Of a stretch of DNA of 5,138 nt, positions 1-5,138 are shown one piece after another. The notes under the pieces were generated by a model. The model did no database searches. It saw only the letters and a list, made by a program, of their open reading frames with translations, and was not told the origin of the DNA. This DNA is from an uncultured Actinomycetes bacterium. Lineage in GTDB: Bacteria; Actinomycetota; Acidimicrobiia; Acidimicrobiales; Acidimicrobilacustridaceae. Positions within the stretch are counted from its first letter, which is position 1. Each line of letters opens with the position of its first letter. The stretch covers positions 1 through 5,138 of the forward strand of contig CAMFLJ010000275.1 of assembly GCA_945957335.1 (NCBI GenBank). The letters are read 5' to 3'. The translations under genes and the position numbers were made by a program.

Positions 1-2
1 AG

Positions 3-821
3 CTCGCCCACGACATGGTCGAGGTCGGCCCAGCCGGCACGGTCGAGTCCTGGACCTGGGTGTCCACGCCGACCAGCCAGCACCCGCTCGACCGGCCGTT
101 CGCGTTCGCGTTCATCCGCCTCGACGGCGCCACCACGCCGCTGCTCTACGCGGTCGACGCCGGCTCCCCCGACGCCATGTCCGACGGCATGCGCGTGGCC
201 CCGAAGTGGAAGGGCGAGCGGATCGGCCACATCACCGACATCGTCTCGTTCGTCCCCGGTGAGGAGGCGTCGGTCGACGGCGACGACCTCGGCCCCGCGT
301 CCGAGCCCATCGAGCTCATGGACTACCTGGCCTCGATCACCTACCGGAACCCGGTGCCGCCCACGAGCGACCTCGTCGTCGAGGCCTCCCGCGAGCACCG
401 CCTGGTGGGCTTCCTGTGCCCGCACTGCGGCAAGACCTACATCGGTGGCCGCGGCGTGTGCCCGATCGACTCGCTCGAGTTCAGCGCCGAGCACGTCATC
501 GACCTGCCCCACACCGGCACGCTGACCAACTTCGTGGTCGTCACCCCGACGCCGTACCCGGGCCAGACCGAGACCGAGCCCTTCGGCCGGGTGTTCATCG
601 CCCTCGACGGCTCCGACGCCACCCTCGGCTACCAGCCGATCATCGACATGTCGGTCGACGACATCAAGGTCGGCCTGCGGATGAAGGCCGTCTGGGCCCC
701 CGCCGGCGAGGACTTCGAGGAGGGCGGGGCCATGGGCGGCCTCTACGGCGCCCTCATCGGCTGGACCCCGTCGGGTGAGCCCGACGTCGACGACCCCGAC
801 CTCGTGAACAGGATCTTCTGA
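3..821 (+). CDS. Tandem DUF35 (zinc ribbon/OB-fold) partner of Ltp-type thiolase-like proteins, 5'-partial
   Basis: The frame is open to the left edge. The first ATG (position 15) opens directly on an OB-fold strand (VEVGPAGTVESW), a point normally preceded by a zinc ribbon, so the true start and first ribbon are probably upstream. Numbering from that ATG, residues 4-80 form one OB module. A linker follows, then a second ribbon (C135-x2-C138-x10-C149-x2-D152) and a second OB module at 160-228. The OB modules align with each other (GTV...TPT...PF...LDG against GTL...TPT...PF...LDG), indicating internal duplication. DUF35 proteins bind thiolase-fold enzymes, including archaeal thiolase/HMG-CoA synthase and the steroid aldolase Ltp2, and help bind the acyl-CoA. 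The gene ends in TGATG with the next start, so the products are likely made together. The recalled mycobacterial counterpart, Rv3521 (about 303 aa), fits about 35 missing residues. The fourth ligand of the visible ribbon is Asp, not Cys. The family call is firm; the substrate is inferred. Confidence 0.88.
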   Translation, partial: LAHDMVEVGPAGTVESWTWVSTPTSQHPLDRPFAFAFIRLDGATTPLLYAVDAGSPDAMSDGMRVAPKWKGERIGHITDIVSFVPGEEASVDGDDLGPASEPIELMDYLASITYRNPVPPTSDLVVEASREHRLVGFLCPHCGKTYIGGRGVCPIDSLEFSAEHVIDLPHTGTLTNFVVVTPTPYPGQTETEPFGRVFIALDGSDATLGYQPIIDMSVDDIKVGLRMKAVWAPAGEDFEEGGAMGGLYGALIGWTPSGEPDVDDPDLVNRIF

Positions 822-1846
822 TGGCGCTCTCCGACGACATCGCCGTGGTGGGGTGGGCGCAGACCCCCATGGTGCGCAACACCGACCTCAGCGAGGTCCA
901 GCTCCTGCTGCGCGTCATCACCGACGCCATCGAGCCGCTGGGCCTCACCCGGGCCGACATCGACTTCACCTGCCTCGGCTCCTGCGACTACATCACCGGC
1001 CAGGCCTTCTCCTTCGTGGGCAACCTCGACGCCATCGGGGCCTGGCCCCCGAAGCGCGACTCCCACGTCGAGATGGACGGTGCATGGGCGCTCTACGAGG
1101 CGTGGCTGCGCCTCCAGGAGGGCGACATCGACATCGCCGTGGTGACCGGCTCGGGCCGCTCCTCCACCGGTGACCCGTCGCTGATCTACCCGATGGAGAT
1201 GGACCCCTACTACCTCGCCCCCATCGGCGCCGACCCCGTCACCTTCGCCGCCCTCCAGGCCCGTGCGGTCATCAAGGCCGGCATCGCCGACGAGCGGCGG
1301 ATGGCCGAGGTGTCGGTGCGGTCGCGGGGCAAGGGCGACGTCGACGAGCTGCTGAAGGGCGACTACGTCCGCGAGCCGCTCCGCCGCCACGACCTGCCGC
1401 CGATCACCGACGGTGCCGCCGCCATGGTGCTCGCCCGCGGCGACCGCGCCCGCGAGCTGGTCGAGCGGCCGGCCTACATCACCGGCTTCGACCACCGCAC
1501 CGAGTGCCACAACCCGGCGTTCCGGGCCCTCGACGACTCGCCCTCCACCCGCATCGCCGCCGAGGCGGCCGGGCTCGGCACGGCGCCCGTCGAGGTCGCG
1601 GAGCTGCAGGCCGCGTTCACCCACGAGGAGCTGCTGCTCCGCCAGGCCCTCGGCCTGGGTGACGACGTGAAGGTCAACCCCTCGGGCGGTGCGCTCAAGG
1701 AGAACCCGATCATGGCGACGGGCCTGGCCCGCATCGGCTACGCCGCCGACCACATCTTCGGTGGTGGCAACCGGGCCCTGGCGCACTCGACCAGCGGCCC
1801 CTGCCTGCAACAGAACCTGATCTGCATCCTGGAGGGCCGCTCGTGA
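821..1846 (+). CDS. ltp4: Short thiolase-fold lipid-transfer protein, Ltp4-like, lacking thiolase catalytic residues
   Basis: This 341-aa thiolase-superfamily protein is shorter than a classical thiolase (about 390 aa) and has no SCP2 domain. Visible fold marks are the N-terminal strand (IAVVGWAQTP), the TDGAAAMVLA segment at 196-205, an SCPx-like block ELQAAFTHEELL (261-272), and VNPSGGALKENP (285-296). The expected catalytic residues are absent. The nucleophile region reads HVEMDGAWALYEAW (82-95) with no Cys. The position of the SCPx HDCF His is Gln263. The GHP His is Asn295, and the C-terminal Cys region reads ALAHSTSG with His322. It is therefore unlikely to be a Claisen thiolase; it may be an aldolase subunit or a structural partner of the next protein. 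The ATG shares one base with the preceding stop and has AGGA at 810-813 with a 7-nt gap. Length, order and the EMDGAWALYEAW signature suit mycobacterial Ltp4 (Rv3522) as I remember it. Assignment to C24-branched sterol side chains is by analogy. Confidence 0.87.
   Translation: MALSDDIAVVGWAQTPMVRNTDLSEVQLLLRVITDAIEPLGLTRADIDFTCLGSCDYITGQAFSFVGNLDAIGAWPPKRDSHVEMDGAWALYEAWLRLQEGDIDIAVVTGSGRSSTGDPSLIYPMEMDPYYLAPIGADPVTFAALQARAVIKAGIADERRMAEVSVRSRGKGDVDELLKGDYVREPLRRHDLPPITDGAAAMVLARGDRARELVERPAYITGFDHRTECHNPAFRALDDSPSTRIAAEAAGLGTAPVEVAELQAAFTHEELLLRQALGLGDDVKVNPSGGALKENPIMATGLARIGYAADHIFGGGNRALAHSTSGPCLQQNLICILEGRS
1831..1846 (+). promoter_or_regulatory. Shine-Dalgarno and GTGA stop/start overlap
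   Basis: GGAGGG at 1831-1836 lies 6 nt before the GTG at 1843-1845, whose last two bases begin the upstream TGA stop. This fixes the downstream start as GTG and indicates termination-reinitiation coupling between the two thiolase-like genes. Confidence 0.75.
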
Positions 1847-3003
1847 TCCCCGCAGCCGTCGTCGGGGTGGGCCAGACCCACCACAAGAGCAAGCGCCGTG
1901 ACGTCTCGTTCGGTGGCCTCGTGCGCGAGGCCGTGTTCCGGGCGCTCGACGATGCCGAGATGACCATGGACGACATCGACGCCGTCGTCATCGGCAAGGC
2001 CCCCGACCTGTTCGAGGGCGTCATGAAGCCCGAGCTGTACCTGTCCGACGCGCTGGGCGCGGTGGGCAAGCCCATGTTCCGGGTGCACACCGCCGGCTCG
2101 GTGGGCGGCACCACCGGCATCGTGGCCGCCAGCCACGTGCAGACCGGCAAGCACAAGACCGTGCTGGCCGTCGCCTTCCAGAAGCAGTCCGAGGGCAACG
2201 CCCAGTTCGCGCTCGGCTCCGGCAAGGGCGCCTCGATCGGCGCGGGCGGCTCGTTCGCCCCGTTCATCCGCTCCTACATCCACCGCTCCGGCGCACCCGA
2301 GCACATCGGGTGGAAGGTGGCGGTGAAGGACCGGCAGAACGCCCTGAAGAACCCGTACGCCCACCTCAAGCTGCAGGACATCTCGATCGAGAAGGTCAAG
2401 GCCAGCCCGATGATGTGGGAGCCCATCCGCTTCCTCGAGTCGTGCCCCTCGTCCGACGGTGCGTGCGCGGTCGTCATCACCGACGAGGAGGGCGGCAAGG
2501 CCGCCGCCGCGGCCGGTCGTCCGCCGGCATGGATCCTCGGCACCTCGTCGCGGTCCGAACCGCCGGCCTTCCCGGGGCGTGACCCCGTGCGCCCCCAGGC
2601 GTGCCTCACGTGCGCCGAGGACGTGTACCAGCAGGCCGGCATCACCCGGCCCCGCGAGCAGGTCGACATGGCCGAGCTCTACGTGCCGTTCTCGTGGCAC
2701 GAGCCCATGTGGCTCGAGGCCCACCACCTCGCCGAGGAGGGTGAGGGCTGGAAGCTCACCGACGCCGGCGAGACCGAGATCACCGGCTCCATGCCGATCA
2801 ACTGCTCGGGCGGCGTGCTCTCGTCGAACCCGATCGGTGCGTCGGGCCTGCTGCGCTTCGCCGAGGCGGCGCTGCAGGTGCGGGGCATGGCCGGTGAGCA
2901 CCAGGTCGAGAACTGCAAGACCGCGCTGGGCATGGCCTACGGCGCGAACTCGCAGTACTTCAGCATGTGGGTGGTGGCGAACAGCCTGCAGCCCTTCGGC
3001 TGA
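1843..3003 (+). CDS. ltp3: Thiolase-fold acyl-CoA retro-aldolase, Ltp3-like
   Basis: This 386-aa SCPx/Ltp-type thiolase-superfamily protein has no SCP2 domain. It shows the N-terminal strand (AAVVGVGQT), the segment HTAGSVGGTT (82-91) where thiolases carry the nucleophilic Cys, KNPYAHLK (169-176), CPSSDGACAVV (201-211), ELYVPFSW (278-285), NCSGGVLSSNPIGASG (320-335) and MAYGANSQY (364-372). The thiolase residues are replaced: nucleophile Cys by Gly85, the HDCF/NEAF position by Tyr280, the GHP His by Asn329, and the second Cys region by Tyr366. The steroid aldolase Ltp2 is a thiolase relative whose rebuilt active site uses tyrosines, so retro-aldol cleavage of a beta-hydroxyacyl-CoA is the best guess. 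The start is GTG inside a GTGA overlap with the upstream gene, with GGAGGG at 1831-1836, showing translational coupling. It strongly resembles mycobacterial Ltp3 (Rv3523, about 394 aa) from memory. A lineage-specific C254-x2-C257 pair is odd. The family call is secure; the sterol substrate is inferred. Confidence 0.9.
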   Translation: MIPAAVVGVGQTHHKSKRRDVSFGGLVREAVFRALDDAEMTMDDIDAVVIGKAPDLFEGVMKPELYLSDALGAVGKPMFRVHTAGSVGGTTGIVAASHVQTGKHKTVLAVAFQKQSEGNAQFALGSGKGASIGAGGSFAPFIRSYIHRSGAPEHIGWKVAVKDRQNALKNPYAHLKLQDISIEKVKASPMMWEPIRFLESCPSSDGACAVVITDEEGGKAAAAAGRPPAWILGTSSRSEPPAFPGRDPVRPQACLTCAEDVYQQAGITRPREQVDMAELYVPFSWHEPMWLEAHHLAEEGEGWKLTDAGETEITGSMPINCSGGVLSSNPIGASGLLRFAEAALQVRGMAGEHQVENCKTALGMAYGANSQYFSMWVVANSLQPFG

Positions 3004-3024
3004 TCCCACCACGCCAGGTCCGGT

Positions 3025-3068
3025 CCGGCCGGCGTCGCCCACCTCCGGGGGTGGGTGGCGCCGGCCGG
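3025..3068. terminator. Bidirectional hairpin between convergent genes
   Basis: The arms 3025-3043 and 3050-3068 form a 19-bp stem in which the two non-Watson-Crick positions are G-U wobbles on the plus-strand transcript, around a 6-nt loop (3044-3049). Three more pairs (3021-3023 with 3070-3072) extend it past one T-T mismatch. It starts 22 bases after the plus-strand stop and lies just past the minus-strand stop at 3082, so it can serve both transcripts. Neither side has a T-tract, as is common for hairpins at gene ends in GC-rich actinobacteria. The structure is seen directly; termination is inferred. Confidence 0.7.
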
Positions 3069-3081
3069 TCCGCGTCCGGGC

Positions 3082-3399
3082 TCACTCCCCCGGTGGGGCG
3101 AGCTCCTGCCAGACCGAGCGGTCGAGGCTGATCCAGGTGGCCATGACGGCCTGCGACCACGGGCTCATCGACTGGGCCATGTACTCCGGCGAGGTGACCA
3201 GCGCCGGGTCGTCGAGCTCGTAGAGCGCGAGGTAGCGGCCCGGGTGCTCGGTGTCGCGGAAGCGCCGGGCCGAGCGGAAGCCAGGCGTGGCCAGCTTCTC
3301 GGGGATGTGCTCGGTGTCGTACCAGCGGTTGAGCTCGGCGTCGTCCTCGGGCCCCACCTCGACGACCACCATCAGCAGCCCGCTGCCCTCGTCACCCAT
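3082..3399 (-). CDS. EthD/Dabb-like dimeric alpha/beta-barrel protein
   Basis: This 105-aa soluble protein has a ferredoxin-like alpha+beta pattern. A first strand (LLMVVVEV, 8-15) is followed by a helix with the motif NRWYDTEHIPEKL (24-36). Next come a strand around GFRSARRFRD (40-49), a strand RYLALYEL (55-62-like region, ending near 71), a helix, and a closing segment near 90-100. The WYD-x-EH-I/V-P motif is typical of small dimeric alpha/beta-barrel proteins (EthD, Dabb and related), some of which act as monooxygenases, decarboxylases or accessory proteins. No cofactor ligand can be assigned. The ATG at 3399 is chosen over a longer open frame (to 3621) because the domain begins right there and GAGG at 3407-3410 sits 7 nt upstream. 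The extra upstream residues would be Arg/Ser/Pro-rich and overlap the next gene in another frame. It lies 40 bases after the zinc-finger gene, possibly co-transcribed. A TAGGCT at 3428-3433 could be its own -10. The function is unknown. Confidence 0.82.
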   Translation of the reverse strand: MGDEGSGLLMVVVEVGPEDDAELNRWYDTEHIPEKLATPGFRSARRFRDTEHPGRYLALYELDDPALVTSPEYMAQSMSPWSQAVMATWISLDRSVWQELAPPGE

Positions 3400-3439
3400 C
3401 GCTCCCCCTCGGTCGTGCGGCCCGGCGAGCCTACGGCGG

Positions 3440-3829
3440 TCAGGCGTCGGCGGTGCGGGGCTCGATCCAGGCCGAGGCCAGCGGCTCGGCGTTCTCGCGC
3501 AGCCACGACAGGGCCTCGGCCACGTCGGCGGGCTCGGCCGACTTCGCCAGGTCGCGCTCGATGTCCTCGAGCGCGGCCTGCAGGCAGTAGAGCCGGCTCT
3601 GGAGGTCCTCGAGCGCGTCACGGGAGACGATGACGTCGTCGTCGCCGAGCCCGTACGACGACGCCAGCTTGCGGGCCAGGTAGGCCTGCTGGCGGCAGCC
3701 GTCCCGGCAGAACCGCCGGGGTCGGCCCGGCCCGGGGGCGACGTCGAACTCGCGGCCGCACCAGTCGCACCGGCGGCGGTCGTCGCGCTCCCCCGGCTTC
3801 CTCCGCGCCATCGACCGTGGTTCCGTCAC
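3440..3829 (-). CDS. Small Cys4 zinc-finger protein with helical tail
   Basis: The protein is 129 aa from GTG 3829, or 123 aa from ATG 3811. Numbered from the ATG form, an Arg/Lys-rich start leads into a zinc knuckle C15-x2-C18-x16-C35-x3-C39 containing GRPRRFC, then RQQAYLARK. This arrangement is familiar from small actinobacterial proteins of unknown function with a treble-clef-like or FCS-like finger. The rest is mainly helical and charged: residues 64-90 (DALEDLQSRLYCLQAALEDI) could form a coiled coil, and a second helix spans 96-106. It may bind DNA, RNA or protein; no enzyme motif is seen. Start choice is open. The GTG has no Shine-Dalgarno but sits 7 nt after a TANNNT element, as in leaderless actinobacterial genes. 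The ATG has a weak GGAA (3821-3824) 9 nt upstream. The palindrome at 3820-3839 overlaps the GTG start, hinting at control by a dimeric regulator. The gene is real on domain grounds; its role is unknown. Confidence 0.83.
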   Translation of the reverse strand: MTEPRSMARRKPGERDDRRRCDWCGREFDVAPGPGRPRRFCRDGCRQQAYLARKLASSYGLGDDDVIVSRDALEDLQSRLYCLQAALEDIERDLAKSAEPADVAEALSWLRENAEPLASAWIEPRTADA

Positions 3830-3839
3830 GTGACGAAAC
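3820..3839. promoter_or_regulatory. Operator-like palindrome over the zinc-finger gene start
   Basis: The centre, CGTCACGTGACG (3824-3835), is a perfect 12-bp palindrome. It is extended by GTT on the left (3820-3822) and AAC on the right (3837-3839) after one mismatched pair, giving 18 of 20 symmetric bases. It overlaps the candidate -10 and the expected transcription start, where a repressor dimer would block polymerase. The regulator is unknown, and no regulator gene is visible beside it. Confidence 0.45.
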
Positions 3840-3841
3840 TA
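3836..3841 (-). promoter_or_regulatory. Candidate -10 element (TAGTTT)
   Basis: Read on the minus strand, 3841-3836 is TAGTTT, matching the actinobacterial TANNNT -10 form in a locally AT-rich patch that is rare in this window. A transcript starting 7 nt downstream would begin at the G of the GTG at 3829. No convincing -35 hexamer is visible. Confidence 0.4.
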
Positions 3842-3862
3842 GGGCGACCCTGACGCGGATCG

Positions 3863-3894
3863 GCGGACCGACCCGGTACGACGGGTCGGTCCGC
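3863..3894 (-). terminator. Hairpin downstream of the exported-protein gene
   Basis: The arms 3863-3874 and 3883-3894 are a perfect 12-bp inverted repeat, with one more G-C pair possible at 3875/3882, around an 8-nt loop. It lies 22 bases after the stop of the minus-strand gene ending at 3916 and upstream of the next gene's candidate promoter, the expected place for a transcript end. There is no T-tract on either side. Confidence 0.65.
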
Positions 3895-3915
3895 GCTCGC
3901 GGCGCAGGCGGTCGC

Positions 3916-5100
3916 TCAGCCGGTGAAGCTCGGGGTGACCGACACCGCCTCGACCGCCACCGGGATGGTGCTCGAGGTGGTCGTGGTGGTCGGCCCCGAC
4001 GGCTGCGGTGCGGGCAGCGGGAACGCGGCCTCGGCCAGGCCCCAGACACCCTGGTAGGTGGCGAAGGTGTCGGCGAAGCCACCGCTGTAGGGCGACGCCA
4101 GCGCGCCGGCCTCGGCACCCGAGGCGATGATCCACGACTGCAGCGACGACAGCGGCGAGCCGCCCCCCACGGTCCACGGCGACGCCGTCGGGCTCTGTCC
4201 CGCGGCGACGATCGCCTGGATCACGACGGCGGTGGAGTTGGGGTCGGCGGTGTCGCCCGGACGCTGGCCGAACCCGGCCACGGCGGCACCGGCCGTGGTG
4301 TCCTGCACCGTGCCCAGCCAGGTCAGCGCCGCCGGCACGGCCGCGGTCGAGCGAACGGCCTCGAGGGCCTGGATGGCGAAGGCGGTGCTGTTGGAGTCGG
4401 CGCTGGTGAAGTTCAGCGAGGTGGACTCCTCGCAGGCCTCGAGGCCTCCGCCGGACGGCGCCCGGTAGCCCTCCCAGCCGCCGGCGGCCGAGACTGGTGC
4501 CGCGCACTGCTGGTCGACCAACCAGGTGACCGCGGCGGCCGGCACCGGGGCGCCGGCCGCGGTGAGGGCGAGCAGGGCGAGCGACTGGTTCGTCACCGGC
4601 GTGTAGTCGTCGACGACGCCGTAGAGGCCGGGCTCGGCCACGCCGTAGCGGGTCCCGAGGTCGGCGACGAGGTCGTGGCCCCCGAAGGCTCGGGGGTCGC
4701 CGCCGGTCGCGTCGACCAGGAGGATGAGCCACGAGATGCGCCCGGCCGGATCGGAGGTGCCTTCGGCGATGTAGCCGTCGACGTCGGCGGCCAGGTGGTC
4801 GAGCGCCCGCTGGAGGGCGGCCGGCTGGTTGCCGGTGGTGGCGAGGGAGAGCGCCACGTTGGCGGTCCAGGTGAGCGACGGCAGGCCGGAGTAGGGCGAG
4901 TCGACCGAGCCGTCGGTGCCCACCAGGCCGGCCAGCCAGGTGGACGCCGCCTCGGCCTGGGGGCTGGCGGCGGTGGCGCTCGACGCGCCGACGACGGGCG
5001 CGAGCAGCAGCGCCACGAGGGTCACGCCTCCCGCGAGGAAGGCCCGGCGACGTCGGGGCCTGGGGCCGGAGGCAGGGATGGGGTGGAGCGGGGTGGGCAC
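3916..5100 (-). CDS. Exported alpha/alpha-toroid protein (prenyltransferase/squalene-oxidase-type repeats)
   Basis: This 394-aa protein has an export signal: a basic stretch with RRRRAFL (17-22), a hydrophobic core (23-39) and likely cleavage near SATAA (41-45). The RRxFL pattern suggests the Tat route, though Sec is possible. The mature part holds paired Ala/Leu-rich helices separated by Gly-rich turns, with recurring motifs such as LTWTANVALSLATTG (76-90), TNQSLALLALTAAG (170-183), DSNSTAFAIQALEA (235-248) and DPNSTAVVIQAIVAAG (286-301). These are typical of the terpenoid-cyclase/prenyltransferase alpha-toroid fold. No DxDD or DCTAE cyclase motif is seen, so a binding or structural role outside the membrane is more likely than catalysis. 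C200 and C223 could form a disulfide. A Pro/Thr linker (362-379, TTTTT) leads to a short tail ending TPSFTG, with no membrane segment after it. The GTG start at 5100 is supported by GAGGA (5107-5111) 6 nt upstream and by the signal peptide. The ligand is unknown. Confidence 0.85.
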   Translation of the reverse strand: MPTPLHPIPASGPRPRRRRAFLAGGVTLVALLLAPVVGASSATAASPQAEAASTWLAGLVGTDGSVDSPYSGLPSLTWTANVALSLATTGNQPAALQRALDHLAADVDGYIAEGTSDPAGRISWLILLVDATGGDPRAFGGHDLVADLGTRYGVAEPGLYGVVDDYTPVTNQSLALLALTAAGAPVPAAAVTWLVDQQCAAPVSAAGGWEGYRAPSGGGLEACEESTSLNFTSADSNSTAFAIQALEAVRSTAAVPAALTWLGTVQDTTAGAAVAGFGQRPGDTADPNSTAVVIQAIVAAGQSPTASPWTVGGGSPLSSLQSWIIASGAEAGALASPYSGGFADTFATYQGVWGLAEAAFPLPAPQPSGPTTTTTSSTIPVAVEAVSVTPSFTG

Positions 5101-5111
5101 GACGATTCCTC
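5101..5111 (-). promoter_or_regulatory. Shine-Dalgarno that fixes a GTG start
   Basis: On the minus strand GAGGA (5111-5107) is followed by 6 nt and then GTG at 5100. It supports the GTG as the start of the exported protein. The promoter is not visible in the remaining 27 bases and presumably lies beyond the window. Confidence 0.65.
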
Positions 5112-5138
5112 GATCGATCGGGCCGCCGACCCCGGGGC

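Noticed and set aside
743..3042. Long open frames on the minus strand opposite the two thiolase-like genes (355 and 434 codons)
   Set aside because: Their Gly/Arg/His/Val-rich translations show no domain and mirror the GC-rich codons of the sense genes, which carry clear family motifs.
2459..3223. Plus-strand frame of 254 codons crossing the end of the Ltp3-like gene
   Set aside because: The translation is almost all Arg, Pro, Ser and Ala, and the frame runs through the hairpin region and into the convergent gene; it is a frame-shifted shadow.
3400..3621. N-terminal extension of the EthD-like protein
   Set aside because: The added residues are low-complexity and overlap the zinc-finger gene, whereas the ATG at 3399 has a good Shine-Dalgarno and starts at the domain edge.
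3885..3930. Possible frameshift at the end of the exported-protein gene hiding a cell-wall anchor
   Set aside because: The in-frame read-through and the overlapping frame I examined give charged or Arg-rich sequence, not a hydrophobic segment with a basic tail.
3839..4732. Minus-strand frame of 297 codons overlapping the exported protein
   Set aside because: It is an Arg/Gly-rich shadow of the real frame, which has a signal peptide and repeated helical motifs.
5111..5120. CGATCGATCG palindrome upstream of the exported-protein gene
   Set aside because: It is a short simple repeat of CGAT with no second copy or promoter element nearby; too little to call an operator.

Overview
The window is very GC-rich, with strong G/C preference at third codon positions, and its genes resemble actinobacterial ones. 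The Thr-rich linker of the exported protein and the gene types would suit an acidimicrobial or other environmental actinobacterium. That placement is inferred from style; the window holds no phylogenetic marker.

Plus strand, 3-3003: a compact operon of three translationally coupled genes. They are a DUF35 (zinc ribbon/OB-fold) protein cut by the left edge, a short thiolase-fold protein resembling Ltp4 (821-1846), and a longer one resembling Ltp3 (1843-3003). The genes overlap by 1 and 4 bases. Order and sizes agree with what I recall of the mycobacterial Rv3521-Rv3522(ltp4)-Rv3523(ltp3) set. ltp3 and ltp4 are reported to be needed for degrading C24-branched sterol side chains. In both thiolase-like proteins the usual Cys/His/Cys thiolase residues are replaced, so retro-aldol cleavage of an acyl-CoA is more likely than Claisen thiolysis. 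The longer protein has tyrosines at two of the key places and the shorter one does not, which suggests an asymmetric complex. The DUF35 protein carries two related OB modules and could dock both partners.

Minus strand, 5100-3082: three unrelated-looking genes converge on the operon. The first is an exported alpha/alpha-toroid (prenyltransferase/squalene-oxidase-repeat type) protein with a twin-arginine-like signal peptide and a Thr-rich C-terminus (5100-3916). The second is a small Cys4 zinc-finger protein with a helical tail (3829-3440). The third is a small EthD/Dabb-like dimeric alpha/beta-barrel protein (3399-3082).

Non-coding signals: a 19-bp hairpin at 3025-3068 separates the convergent gene groups. 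A 12-bp perfect hairpin at 3863-3894 follows the exported-protein gene. A palindrome at 3820-3839 overlaps a TANNNT -10 element and the putative leaderless start of the zinc-finger gene. No RNA gene, mobile element, CRISPR array or attachment site was seen. I found no clearly new system. The most interesting material is the repurposed thiolase pair with its duplicated DUF35 partner, and the operator-like palindrome.
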